Assembly (NCBI RefSeq): GCF_001542625.1
Contig: NZ_CP016279.1
Coordinates: 9,548,001-9,612,000 of the forward strand
Length of the DNA: 64,000 nt
Direction: 5' to 3'
DNA from: Streptomyces griseochromogenes
Lineage (GTDB): Bacteria; Actinomycetota; Actinomycetes; Streptomycetales; Streptomycetaceae
This document shows, piece by piece, positions 44,632-53,356 of this stretch. Every line of letters begins with the position of its first letter. Position 1 is the first letter of the stretch. Below the pieces are notes generated by a model. It was not told the DNA's origin. It saw only the letters and a program-made list of their open reading frames with translations, and did not search any database. Made by a program: the position numbers and the translations under genes.

Positions 44632-46008
44632 TCAGCGCACCCCCGCCGCCCGCCGACGTCTGCGCACGGCCCCCCGGTGCCCTCTTCCCGTCGGCCCCCG
44701 CCCGTCCAGCTGGAACCAGATCCGGATCTCGGTCCCGCCCAGTACCGACGCGCCGATGCGGACGTCTCCGCCGGTGGCCTCGGCGAGGCGGCGCACGATG
44801 TCGAGGCCGAGGCCGGTCGAGCCGGCGCTGCCGGAGCCGCGGCCGCGGGCCATCGCCGCCTCGGGGTCGGGTATGCCGGGGCCCGCGTCGGAGATCAGCA
44901 CGATCACCGCGTCCTCGCCGTTGTGCACGTCGACCGCGAAGGCGGTGCCCTCGGCGGTGTGCCGGAAGACGTTGCCGAGCAGCGCGTCGAGGGCGGCGGC
45001 CAGGTCGGCGCGGGCCACGGGTATGCGCACCGGCCGCTCGACGCCGGCCACCCGCCACTTGCGTCCCTCGTCCTCGGCGAGCGCGGACCAGAACTCCATG
45101 CGCTCGCGGACCACTTCGGCCGCGTCGCACCCGGCGCCGGGCCCGGCTGCCGCGGTCTGCGGCTTGGCTTCGCGCGCGGTGCGGATGATGGTGTCGACCT
45201 CGCGCTCCAGCTGGGCGACGGCGGTGCGGGTCTGCTCGGCGACGGGACCGGCGCCGAGGGAGGCGGCGTTCAGCCGGAGCACGGTCAGCGGGGTGCGCAG
45301 CCGGTGCGAGAGGTCGGCCGCCAGTTCGCGTTCGTTGGCCAGGAGTTGGACGACCTGGTCGGCCATGGAGTTGAACGCGACTGCGGCCAGCCTCAGTTCG
45401 TTCGGCCCTTCCTCCGGCACCCGGGCGCCCAGCTTGCCCTCGCCCAGCTCGTGCGCGCCCTCGACCAGCCGCTGCGCCGGCCGCACCATGCGCACCCCGA
45501 GCCGGTCGGCGACCGCGACCGAGCCGACGATCAGGCCGAGGCCGACGGCCGCGAGCACCGCCCAGGCCGTGCCGACGCCGTTGCTCGTCTCGGACTCGGG
45601 GACGTACACCTCGACGACCGCGATCGCACCGGAGCCGAGCGCGACCGGCTGCAGCAGGGTGGAGCCACCGCCGACCGAGGTGGTGGAGGCGCGGCCCAGT
45701 TTCCGTACCGCCTCGATGTCGCGGTCGGCGGCGCGCCGCCGGCCGAGGTCGAGCGCGGGGCGGGTGCCGTCGGCAGGCAGGTGCACGGCCATCCCGGAGT
45801 CCGCGCCCGCGGAGGCCACCACCCGCTCCAGCTTGTCCCGGTCGGTGGTGATGGACAGCGCCGGGGCGACCGCGGCCGCCTCCCGCTCGGCGTTGGAGAA
45901 AGCGCGGTCGCGGGCCATCTCCTTGACGACGAGTCCGAGCGGAACGGCGAAGGCGACCACGACCATCGTGGTGACCGCCAGGCACACCTTGACCAGGGCC
46001 CATCTCAT
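44632..46008 (-). CDS. Two-component sensor histidine kinase
   Basis: Membrane sensor kinase of 458 residues. The first helix (LVKVCLAVTTMVVVAFAVPLGLV) is followed by an extracellular domain of about 130 residues, a second helix (GTAWAVLAAVGLGLIVGSVAV) and a HAMP domain. The dimer/phospho-acceptor helix reads LAADLSHRLRTPLTVLRL with the phosphorylated His. ATPase boxes are LGNVFRHTAEGT, SDAGPGIP and STGLGLDIVRRLAEATGG. It ends in a very basic tail. Its ATG overlaps the response-regulator stop. Confidence 0.93.
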   Translation of the reverse strand: MRWALVKVCLAVTTMVVVAFAVPLGLVVKEMARDRAFSNAEREAAAVAPALSITTDRDKLERVVASAGADSGMAVHLPADGTRPALDLGRRRAADRDIEAVRKLGRASTTSVGGGSTLLQPVALGSGAIAVVEVYVPESETSNGVGTAWAVLAAVGLGLIVGSVAVADRLGVRMVRPAQRLVEGAHELGEGKLGARVPEEGPNELRLAAVAFNSMADQVVQLLANERELAADLSHRLRTPLTVLRLNAASLGAGPVAEQTRTAVAQLEREVDTIIRTAREAKPQTAAAGPGAGCDAAEVVRERMEFWSALAEDEGRKWRVAGVERPVRIPVARADLAAALDALLGNVFRHTAEGTAFAVDVHNGEDAVIVLISDAGPGIPDPEAAMARGRGSGSAGSTGLGLDIVRRLAEATGGDVRIGASVLGGTEIRIWFQLDGRGPTGRGHRGAVRRRRRAAGVR

Positions 46009-46709
46009 GGCTGCGCCCTCTCTCCCGGGGGTTCGAGCTTCACGCCGACGCCCCGCAGGGTGTGCAGATAGCGGGGCCGGGCGGCCGTTTCCCCCAATTT
46101 CCTGCGCAGCCAGGACAGATGCACATCGATGGTCTGATCGTCGCCGTAGGACTGCTGCCAGACTTCGGCGAGGAGTTCCTTGCGCGGAACGACGACGCCG
46201 GGGCGGCCGGCGAGGAAGGCCAGCAGATCGAACTCCCGGCGGGTGAGGTCCAGCCGGGCGCCGTCCAGTTCGGCCTGGCGGCGCAGCGGGTCGACGGTCA
46301 GCCCGCCGACGCGGATGACCGTGGACGGCGGGGCCTCCGGGCCGCCGGAGCGGGCCCGGCGCAGCACGGCCGCGATCCGCGCCGACAGGTGCTCGACCGA
46401 GAACGGCTTGGTCAGGTAGTCGTCCGCCCCGGCGTTCAGCAGCCGGACGATCTCCGTCTCGTCGTCCCGGGCGGTGGCGATGATGACGGGCACGTCGGTG
46501 ATGCCGCGCAGCATCTTCAGCGCCTCGGAGCCGTCCAGGTCGGGCAGTCCGAGGTCCAGGATGACCACGTCGAAACGGAAATGGGCGACCTCGCGCAGCG
46601 CCTCCAGTGCCGTACCGACGCTGCGCACGGTGTGCGAGGCGTCGGTCAGGTGCCGGATGAGCGCCGAGCGTACGAACTGGTCGTCCTCGACCACGAGCAC
46701 ACTTGCCAT
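46005..46709 (-). CDS. OmpR-family response regulator
   Basis: Response regulator of 234 residues paired with the kinase that follows it. The receiver domain shows LVVEDDQFVR, the phospho-Asp in VVILDLGLPDLDGSE and the Lys in DDYLTKPFSVEHL. The C-terminal winged helix (LDLTRREFDLLAFLAGRPGVVVPRKELL, TIDVHLSWLRRKLGE) is OmpR/PhoB type. It starts at ATG 46709, 99 bases from the divergent secreted-protein gene, which may be a target. Signal and regulon are unknown. Confidence 0.94.
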   Translation of the reverse strand: MASVLVVEDDQFVRSALIRHLTDASHTVRSVGTALEALREVAHFRFDVVILDLGLPDLDGSEALKMLRGITDVPVIIATARDDETEIVRLLNAGADDYLTKPFSVEHLSARIAAVLRRARSGGPEAPPSTVIRVGGLTVDPLRRQAELDGARLDLTRREFDLLAFLAGRPGVVVPRKELLAEVWQQSYGDDQTIDVHLSWLRRKLGETAARPRYLHTLRGVGVKLEPPGERAQP

Positions 46710-46808
46710 GCGCCGCACCGTACGCCATGCGGCACGGAGGGGTCCGGCGCCTGTGGATAACTCGGGGCAAGTGCGCACGGCGGTAGTCCTGAGGCAGGAT
46801 GGCCCCCG

Positions 46809-47315
46809 ATGCGCAGAGGACTCGTACACGTACTGGCGTGGCTGCTCGCGACGGGAGCGGCGGTCACGCTGTCGTGGTGGGGTGTGCACACGGTGATGGC
46901 CGGGACGGCGTACGACCCGCCGCGCGCCCTGCCGATCACGGCGGCCGACGCGACGACGCAGGGCTCGAAGCCGCTGGACACGCCGACCGCCCGGCCGGCC
47001 CCGTCGAAGAGCGCGTCGGCCAGGCCGCCGGCCCCCGCACCGTCGGCGACGCGGCCTCCCGGCACCGGCCCCTCCCCCACGGCCACCGGCTCCGGCCGGG
47101 TCAAGGCCTACGACACCGACGGCGGCCGGGCGGTCTTCGACCTGGGACCGGCGAGCGCCACCCTCGTCTCGGCGACCCCGGGGACGGGCTGGTCGATGCA
47201 GGTGTGGAAGACGGAGACATGGATCCGGGTGGAGTTCGGCAAGGGCGCGGACCGGGTGTCGGTGTTCTGCGCCTGGCATGACGGGCCGCCGCATGTGGAG
47301 GTGGGCACGTACTGA
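46809..47315 (+). CDS. Membrane-anchored or secreted protein, unknown
   Basis: Protein of 168 residues with one N-terminal helix (VHVLAWLLATGAAVTLSWWGVHTVMAG). A Pro/Ser/Thr-rich linker at about 50-100 follows, then a small C-terminal domain of about 70 residues (VFDLGPASATLVSATPGTGWSMQVWKTETWIRVEFGKG). No Cys-based lipobox is present. It is divergent from the response regulator, so a link to that two-component system is possible. The family was not recognised. Confidence 0.8.
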   Translation: MRRGLVHVLAWLLATGAAVTLSWWGVHTVMAGTAYDPPRALPITAADATTQGSKPLDTPTARPAPSKSASARPPAPAPSATRPPGTGPSPTATGSGRVKAYDTDGGRAVFDLGPASATLVSATPGTGWSMQVWKTETWIRVEFGKGADRVSVFCAWHDGPPHVEVGTY

Positions 47316-47331
47316 GCCGCGGCGGGCGGAC

Positions 47332-48201
47332 TCAGCGGAACACCGAGGGCGGCGGGGCCGGGGAGGCGACCGCCGCCTCGTCCGTCACGGGTACGGCGCC
47401 GCCGGTGAAGTCGGTGAGCTGCCTGCCGTGTTCGACCCGTGCGGGGTGCGGGTCGCAGGCGGCGCGGCGGGTGAGTTCGGCGAGCGGCAGCGGGAGGTCG
47501 CGGGCGACGAGGATGGCGTTGCCGAAGCGCTTGCCGCGCAGCACGGCCGGATCCGCGATCAGGGCGAGTTCCGCGAAACGGGCGGCGGCGGTGGCGATCT
47601 GGCCGCGCAGATGGGCGAGCGGCGGGCCGTCGGCGAGGTTGGCCGCGTAGACACCGGAGGGCTTCAGGGCCCGGCGGACCTCGTCCAGGAACTCGGTGGA
47701 GGTGAGGTGGGCGGGGGTCCTGGCACCGCTGAAGACATCGGCGATGACCAGGTCGGCCCAGCCGTCCGGCACCTTGGCAAGACCCGCACGGGCGTCCGCC
47801 GATCTGATCCGGATCCGGGCGTTCGGGTCCAACGGCAGCTCGCGGCGGACCAGTTGGACGAGGCGGGCGTCGCGCTCGACGACCTGCTGGGTGGAGCGGG
47901 GGCGGGTGGCGGCGACGTACCGGGCGAGGGTGAGGGCGCCGCCGCCGAGGTGCACGGCCTGCACCGGCTTGCCGGGCGGGGCGACGAGGTCGATGACATG
48001 GCCGAGGCGGCGCTGGTACTCGAAGGAGAGATACGCCGGGTCGTCCAGGTCGACGTGAGACTGGGGCGCTCCGTCGATCAGCAGCGTCCAGGCCCGGGAG
48101 CGGTCCGGATCGGGGATGAGCTGTGCGAGCCCGCCGTCGACCGCTTCGACCACGGCATCGACGGCGGCCGACCCGCGCCGGTTGTTCCTGGACCTGCCCA
48201 C
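47332..48201 (-). CDS. Spermidine-synthase-like methyltransferase-fold protein
   Basis: Soluble Rossmann-fold protein of 289 residues related to spermidine synthases. The SAM-site-like strand is VQAVHLGGGALTLARYVA, the next acidic strand is QQVVERDARLVQLVRREL, and DGWADLVIADVFSGARTPAHLTSTEF follows. In true spermidine synthases the motif is GGGDGG; here it is GGGALT, so polyamine synthesis is doubtful and the substrate is unknown. The start is GTG 48201. Confidence 0.82.
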   Translation of the reverse strand: MGRSRNNRRGSAAVDAVVEAVDGGLAQLIPDPDRSRAWTLLIDGAPQSHVDLDDPAYLSFEYQRRLGHVIDLVAPPGKPVQAVHLGGGALTLARYVAATRPRSTQQVVERDARLVQLVRRELPLDPNARIRIRSADARAGLAKVPDGWADLVIADVFSGARTPAHLTSTEFLDEVRRALKPSGVYAANLADGPPLAHLRGQIATAAARFAELALIADPAVLRGKRFGNAILVARDLPLPLAELTRRAACDPHPARVEHGRQLTDFTGGAVPVTDEAAVASPAPPPSVFR

Positions 48202-48235
48202 CGGTCCATTTTCGCAGGTGCGGCGGGCATGCGCG

Positions 48236-48658
48236 TCACCGGCGGCTGTCGGCCGCCTCGATCAGCCGGGCCGCCTCCCCGAGAGCCCGGCGCAGCACCA
48301 CGGGGTCGGTCGCGAGGTCGGCCTCGCCGGGTGGCAGCAGCCAGTCCGAGCCCTCCACCGGCGGCTCCGGGGCGAGCGACAGCCCCCGCCCGTTCGTCTC
48401 GGTGCACGTGCTGCCCGGCACGTCCCAGCAGGCGGCCGTGCCGGCCGGCACCAGGAAGCCGAGGGTGTCGCAGCCGTCGTCGTGCAGTACGGACCCCACC
48501 GCCTCCCCTGGCCCGCGCCGCAGGATGTCGACCGCCTCCAGCCCCTGCCGGGCCGGCACCGTCACCAGGTCGCAGGTCGCGTCATCGGTCGCCGGTGACG
48601 CACCCGGTCTGTCCGATGTATCCGATGTACAAGGGTCGTTGCTCTGGCTGGTCTCCAT
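48236..48658 (-). CDS. Small hypothetical protein, prim-pol-like half
   Basis: Protein of 140 residues starting at ATG 48658 with GGAGG upstream. Its order of segments (LVTVPARQGLEAVDILRRGP, GFLVPAGTAACWDVPG, SDWLLPPGE) resembles the C-terminal half of actinobacterial proteins annotated as bifunctional primase/polymerase-like, and also the gene at 57119 in this window. Catalytic acidic residues of a polymerase are not apparent, so activity is not claimed. It is divergent from the XRE/TPR regulator. Confidence 0.62.
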   Translation of the reverse strand: METSQSNDPCTSDTSDRPGASPATDDATCDLVTVPARQGLEAVDILRRGPGEAVGSVLHDDGCDTLGFLVPAGTAACWDVPGSTCTETNGRGLSLAPEPPVEGSDWLLPPGEADLATDPVVLRRALGEAARLIEAADSRR

Positions 48659-48919
48659 GCCGGCCTCCACCACGCCTGTTGCAGTCCACGGGGTTCAACG
48701 CGCGAGCGCGTCAACGGCTACGGCACAAGTGCGCCGCAAAGGATGGCAGTTCATGGCAGATCAGGGATGAGATATCCGGTTTGTAGCTAAACCCTGCGTG
48801 GCGGGTCCAACACAGCAGGTACGTTCTTGCTCGCCGGAACAAGGGTGTCACACGGACAACTCAGCCCGAATCCACCCCGAGCCGGCATGGTTCGACGGTT
48901 CGCACGAGAGGACCCGGCC

Positions 48920-50371
48920 ATGGCGTCGTCAACCGAGACCTCGTCACAGCCCGAACGGCCGCCACGGCCGAACCTCGCCTTCCGGCAGCTGCGCGGGCGG
49001 CGCTCACCGGCCGAGTTCGCGGCGCTGGTGCGGCGGGCCGCGCGGGAGATCGACGAGCGGGTGAGCTGTGACGCGCGTTACATCGGCAGGGTGGAGGCGG
49101 GTGAGATCCGCTGCCCGAACTACGCGTACGAACGGGTGTTCCTCCATATGTTCCCCGGTCGCACGCTCGCCGACCTCGGCTTCGCGCCGCGCTCGTCCGT
49201 CCGCGGACGAGCGGCGCGCACGGCCGTGGAGGCGCCCTCGGCGCTCGGCACGACTGAGACGCGGAGGGTCTGCGAGCCGTATGACACGCAGGACCCGTAC
49301 GGCACGCACGAGCCGTACGAGAACGACCCACTGAACCACGAGGAGAGCGACGTGCTGCGTCGCGCATTCATGACCGGCGGAAGCGTCACGATGGCCGCCG
49401 CCACGCTGGGCCCGCTGGGGCTCGCCACCGACGCCGCGGCGGCGGCCCGGCCGCTGCGCCGCGCCGGAACCCCCGAGGCGGCCGCGCTGGAGGAGGCGGT
49501 CCGGCGCATCCGGCTGCTCGACGACCGGCACGGCGCGGACGGCCTGTACCGGCGCGCGGCGGCACCCCTGCGCGCCGCCTACGCGCTGCTGGACGCCGGC
49601 GCGACCCGGCAGACGACCGCCGACAGGCTGCACTCGGGCACCGGTGAACTGGCCATCTCCGTGGGCTGGCTGGCGCACGACTCCGGCCGCTTCGACGACG
49701 CGCGCTCGCACTACGCGGAGGCGCTGGCCACCGCCCGTATGACCGGCGATCCGGGCCTCGAGGCCCACGCCTTCTGCAACACGGCGTTCCTGGCCCGCGA
49801 CGCGGGACGCCCCCGCGAGGCGGTGCGCGCCGCGCAGGCCGCCCAGCGCGTCGCCCGCTCCCTGAGCTCGCCGCGCCTGATGTCCCTGCTCGCCCTGCGC
49901 GAGGCGGGCGGCTGGGCGGGCCTCGCCGACCGCACCGGCTGCGAACAGGCCCTGGTCCGCGCGCAGGCCCTCTTCGAGCGGGGCCACTCGGAGGCCGATC
50001 CCGAGTGGATGAGCTTCTACGGAGAGGCCGAGCTGGAGGGTCTTGAGGCGCAGTGCTGGTCGACGTTGGGCGACTGGCGGCGTGCGTCCCGCCACGCCCG
50101 CCGCGCGGCGCACCTCCAAGACCCCCACTTCTCCCGCAACATCGCCCTCTACACCGCTGAACTGGCCGACGACCTGGCCCGTGAAGGCCACCCCGACGAG
50201 GCGGCGGCGGCAGCGCTCCGCGTCCTGGACCTCCTGACCCAGGTCCAGTCCTCCCGCATCCAGACGATGCTGGCGGGGACGGCCCGGGTACTGCTGCCGC
50301 ACCGGCGGGCGTCGGGAGTCTCGGAGTTCCTGGACCGGCATGCGGCGATGCCGAGGGTCGGGCGGGCGTGA
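48920..50371 (+). CDS. XRE-like regulator with TPR domain
   Basis: Regulator of 483 residues. The N-terminal helix-turn-helix region (FRQLRGRRSPAEFAALVRRAAREID, YIGRVEAGEIRCPNYAYERVFLHMFPG) is followed by a disordered acidic linker. A hydrophobic Ala-rich segment (about 150-185, RRAFMTGGSVTMAAATLGPLG) comes next, then about 270 residues of helical tetratricopeptide-like repeats (SGRFDDARSHYAEALATARMTGDPGLEAHAFCN). Such proteins in Streptomyces often influence development or antibiotics. The start at ATG 48920 has GAGAGGA upstream; ATG 48887 is possible. Confidence 0.85.
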   Translation: MASSTETSSQPERPPRPNLAFRQLRGRRSPAEFAALVRRAAREIDERVSCDARYIGRVEAGEIRCPNYAYERVFLHMFPGRTLADLGFAPRSSVRGRAARTAVEAPSALGTTETRRVCEPYDTQDPYGTHEPYENDPLNHEESDVLRRAFMTGGSVTMAAATLGPLGLATDAAAAARPLRRAGTPEAAALEEAVRRIRLLDDRHGADGLYRRAAAPLRAAYALLDAGATRQTTADRLHSGTGELAISVGWLAHDSGRFDDARSHYAEALATARMTGDPGLEAHAFCNTAFLARDAGRPREAVRAAQAAQRVARSLSSPRLMSLLALREAGGWAGLADRTGCEQALVRAQALFERGHSEADPEWMSFYGEAELEGLEAQCWSTLGDWRRASRHARRAAHLQDPHFSRNIALYTAELADDLAREGHPDEAAAAALRVLDLLTQVQSSRIQTMLAGTARVLLPHRRASGVSEFLDRHAAMPRVGRA

Positions 50372-50492
50372 CGACGCGACCGCGGGTGCGTGGGAGCCGG
50401 CCGCGCCCGCGCGGCGGAGCCGCGAATCGATACAGCCCCGCTCCTCTGGAGAGCCGCGCTCGCCGCGGCCGGACAGCGGACCGGGCAGCCGG

Positions 50493-51089
50493 CTACCCCG
50501 CCAAGTGCCCCAAGTCGTTCCAGCTCTCGATCGCCGGCTCCCCGTAGGCCCAGCCCAGAACGGACAGCGAGGTCGGATTCAGCCGTATCCGCGCCGCGAA
50601 CTCCAGCGGCAGTCCCAGCCACCGCGCACCGATGGACCGCAGGATGTGCCCGTGGGCGAAGACCAGAACGTCACGGTCGGCCGAGCGCGCCCAGGCGACG
50701 ACCTCGTCCGCGCGCGCGGTGACCTCCGCGAGGCTCTCCCCCTCCGGGACACCGTCCCTCCATATCAGCCAGCCGGGCCGTACGGCCTGGATCTCGGCGG
50801 GGGTCATGCCCTCGTACGCGCCGTAGTCCCACTCCATCAGCGTGTCCCAGGACTCGGCACGTTCGCCGAACCCGGCCAGCTCGCACGTCTCACGCGCGCG
50901 TGAGAGCGGGCTGGTCCGCACCTCGACCCCGGGCAGCCCGTCGAACGGGGCCCGGTGCAGCCGCTCGCCGAGCAGCTTGGCCCCCCGTCGGCCCTCCTCC
51001 AGGAGCGGCACGTCGGTCCTGCCCGTGTGCTTGCCGGACAGCGACCATGCCGTCTGTCCGTGCCGGGCCAGCAGGATGCGCGGTGCCAT
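50493..51089 (-). CDS. Histidine phosphatase family protein
   Basis: Phosphoglycerate-mutase-like phosphatase of 198 residues. The catalytic motif [22 protein letters not shown] lies at the start, [14 protein letters not shown] in the middle, [14 protein letters not shown] with the catalytic Glu region, and [19 protein letters not shown] with the second His. The substrate is unknown; relatives act on sugar phosphates. The start ATG 51089 has AAAGG upstream; codons further upstream in the open frame are not used. Confidence 0.92.
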   Translation of the reverse strand: MAPRILLARHGQTAWSLSGKHTGRTDVPLLEEGRRGAKLLGERLHRAPFDGLPGVEVRTSPLSRARETCELAGFGERAESWDTLMEWDYGAYEGMTPAEIQAVRPGWLIWRDGVPEGESLAEVTARADEVVAWARSADRDVLVFAHGHILRSIGARWLGLPLEFAARIRLNPTSLSVLGWAYGEPAIESWNDLGHLAG

Positions 51090-51217
51090 GAGGGACCTTT
51101 CCGGGAGAGAGACGCCAAGCAGACGCCGGAAGAACGACGAGAAGCGGAGTCCCTCCATCATCGCTCACCCCGGGCACGGGCAACCCGGCGGGCGATGTCG
51201 GCGTCTTTGAGGGCTGA

Positions 51218-51257
51218 AGCGCCCGCAAGGCCGGGACAGCGCCCGCAGGGCCGGGAT
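51218..51257. repeat. Two adjacent 20-base direct repeats
   Basis: AGCGCCCGCAAGGCCGGGAC is followed immediately by a copy differing at two positions, 67 bases before the PAP2 gene start. The arrangement suits a direct-repeat operator but no regulator was recognised. Confidence 0.7.
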
Positions 51258-51324
51258 ATGCACGACGTAAAGTGGCACGGTCGCCCGCCGGGGCGCACCA
51301 CAGCAGAAGGGGGAGGGCGATCGG

Positions 51325-52269
51325 ATGCCGCAGACCGAGACACCGGGCACCAAGGCGGTCCCGCGGACCCGGCTGCGGTGGTGGACCGAGCTCCCGCTGA
51401 TCCTGCTGGTCTACGGCTGCTACTCGGCCGGCCGCCTCCTCGCCCGCGGCGACGTCACCTCCGCCGTCGACCACGGCCTGTCGATCCTGCGGATCGAGAA
51501 GGCCCTGCACCTGAACGCGGAGCACCCGCTCAACCGGCTGTTCACCCGCGAGTCCTGGCTCGGCGTACCGGCCGACTTCTGGTACGCCTCGCTGCACTAC
51601 CTGATCACGCCCGCCATCCTGGTCTGGTTGTTCCGGGCCAGCACCACGCACTACCGCGCGGCCCGCACCTGGCTGATGACGTCCACGTTCATCGGCCTGA
51701 TCGGCTTCACCCTGCTGCCCACCTGCCCGCCACGCCTGCTCTCCGGGAACCACGGCTTCGTCGACACGATGGCCCAGTACAGCTCGTACGGCTGGTGGGG
51801 CGGCGAGGCCAGCGCCCCGCGCGGCATGGGCGCCATGACCAACCAGTACGCGGCGATGCCGAGCCTGCACGTGGGCTGGGCGCTGTGGTGCGGGGTCATG
51901 CTGTGGCGCTGCGGCGGCACGCGCCTGGCCAAGGTCTTCGGCGTCGCCTACCCGTTGCTGACCGCGATCGTCGTCATGGGCACCGCCAACCACTACTTCC
52001 TGGACGCGGTCGCGGGGGTGGCCGTGATGGGCGTGGGCCTGCTGCTCGCACCGCGCGTGATGCGCGGTGCGGATCTGCTCCGGACCCGTCTGACCCGTCG
52101 TACACCACCGGTCCCGGCAGGCTCCGGCTCCCCGATTGTCAGTGGCGGATGCCAGACTTCCGCGGGTGAGCGAATTCCACGGCAGCGCGAGTCGCAGCAC
52201 GCATCCGCGGCCGGACCCGACGCCTCCCCCAGCGACGCGGGCGAAGGGGCTCCGGCACAGGCTCGCTGA
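51325..52269 (+). CDS. PAP2/Aur1-type membrane phosphatase
   Basis: Membrane protein of 314 residues with about six helices, related to inositolphosphotransferase/PAP2 enzymes. The phosphatase motifs are split as usual: TCPPRLLS, MPSLHVGWALWCG with the catalytic His region, and NHYFLDAVAGV with the second His and Asp. It probably removes or transfers lipid phosphate groups. The C-terminal 50 residues are low-complexity and overlap the start of the next gene in another frame by about 104 bases, so the true C-terminus or the neighbour's start may differ. Confidence 0.85.
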   Translation: MPQTETPGTKAVPRTRLRWWTELPLILLVYGCYSAGRLLARGDVTSAVDHGLSILRIEKALHLNAEHPLNRLFTRESWLGVPADFWYASLHYLITPAILVWLFRASTTHYRAARTWLMTSTFIGLIGFTLLPTCPPRLLSGNHGFVDTMAQYSSYGWWGGEASAPRGMGAMTNQYAAMPSLHVGWALWCGVMLWRCGGTRLAKVFGVAYPLLTAIVVMGTANHYFLDAVAGVAVMGVGLLLAPRVMRGADLLRTRLTRRTPPVPAGSGSPIVSGGCQTSAGERIPRQRESQHASAAGPDASPSDAGEGAPAQAR

Positions 52270-53356
52270 GCTGCGCGGCCCTGACGTACCGGCCAAGGCG
52301 CTGGACGCGCGCGCCCTCGCGGCGCTGGCCGCGAACCCCGGGTGCCGCAGACGGGCGATCCTGGACGGCGCCGGGGTGGACAAGGCGGCGCTGGCGAGCG
52401 CGCTGGGCGCGCCCTCCGGTTTCGGTCAGTCGCAGTTCGCGCTGACCCGGGGCAACGCGTTCGAGGCACGGGTGAAGGCCGACGGCGGCGCGGAGCTGCT
52501 GCGGCTGGTCCGCTCCCGTCTCGACGCGGGCGCCGAGCCGCCCGCCGGGGCCGCCGTCCCCGACCTGTCCGCGCCCGGCCCCGAGGGGCGTACGGCCCGT
52601 ACGGCGCTGGCGCTGCGCGAGGCCGTGGCCGCCGGCGGCTGGACGCTGCTCGACCATCCCATGCTGGCCCTGGAGGTGGCCGGCTCGCTCGCGTTCCTGG
52701 AGCCGGACGCGGTGGTGGTGCACCCGGACGGCAGCTGGACGGTCGTGGAGATCAAGTCCTTCCCGATGCTGGACGGTTCGGCCGACCCGGCGAAGGTGGG
52801 CGCGGCCGCCCGCCAGGCGGCGGTGTACGTGCTGGCCCTGGAGGAGGTCGCGGCCCGTCTCGACCCTGTGCCCCCGGTACGGCACCGGGTGCTGCTGGTG
52901 TGCCCGAAGGACTTCTCCAACCTGCCCACCGGCTCCGCCGTCGACGTGCGCAAACAGCGCGCGGTCACCGCCCGCCAGCTGGCCCGGCTCACCCGCGTCG
53001 AGGAGATCGCCGACGCCCTGCCCGAGGGCACCTGCTTCGCCCCGGACCGGCCGGCCGAGGAGCTGACGGCGGCCGTGGAGGCGGTCCCGGCGACCTACGC
53101 GCCCGAGTGCCTGTCCGCCTGCGAACTGGCCTTCCACTGCCGCGAACGCTCCCGTGCGGCGGATGCCGTGACCCGTCTCGGCCGCTCCCTGCGCGCGGAG
53201 CTGGGCGGCCTGACGACGGTCGAGGACGTCCTCGCGGCGGCCCGCGGCGACAGCGGCGACCCCGACGACCCGGCGGTGACGGCCCTGCGCCGGGCGGCGG
53301 CACTGCGCGCGCAGGCGCTCGCCGCGGCCGGCCGGGAGGTGGCCCCTTGTCGCTGA
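52166..53356 (+). CDS. Cas4/AddB-like iron-sulfur PD-(D/E)XK nuclease
   Basis: RecB-family nuclease of 396 residues (GTG start). Active-site motifs appear in the proper order: RGNAFEARV (Glu100), EPDAVVV (Asp181), VVEIKSF (Glu195, Lys197) and RQAAVYVL (Gln217...Tyr221). One Cys before them (Cys60) and a late C-x3-C-x5-C cluster (Cys315, 319, 325) match the 4Fe-4S arrangement of Cas4, AddB and Dna2. No cas genes or CRISPR are near. It starts inside the PAP2 gene and overlaps the next gene by ten bases, forming a three-gene unit with the helicase at 54942. The start codon is the least certain part. Confidence 0.85.
   Translation: MSEFHGSASRSTHPRPDPTPPPATRAKGLRHRLAELRGPDVPAKALDARALAALAANPGCRRRAILDGAGVDKAALASALGAPSGFGQSQFALTRGNAFEARVKADGGAELLRLVRSRLDAGAEPPAGAAVPDLSAPGPEGRTARTALALREAVAAGGWTLLDHPMLALEVAGSLAFLEPDAVVVHPDGSWTVVEIKSFPMLDGSADPAKVGAAARQAAVYVLALEEVAARLDPVPPVRHRVLLVCPKDFSNLPTGSAVDVRKQRAVTARQLARLTRVEEIADALPEGTCFAPDRPAEELTAAVEAVPATYAPECLSACELAFHCRERSRAADAVTRLGRSLRAELGGLTTVEDVLAAARGDSGDPDDPAVTALRRAAALRAQALAAAGREVAPCR

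Noticed and set aside
52166..53356. Cas4 of a CRISPR system
   Set aside because: The motifs fit Cas4-like nucleases, but there is no cas1, cas2 or repeat array. The helicase partner points to a Dna2-like role instead.
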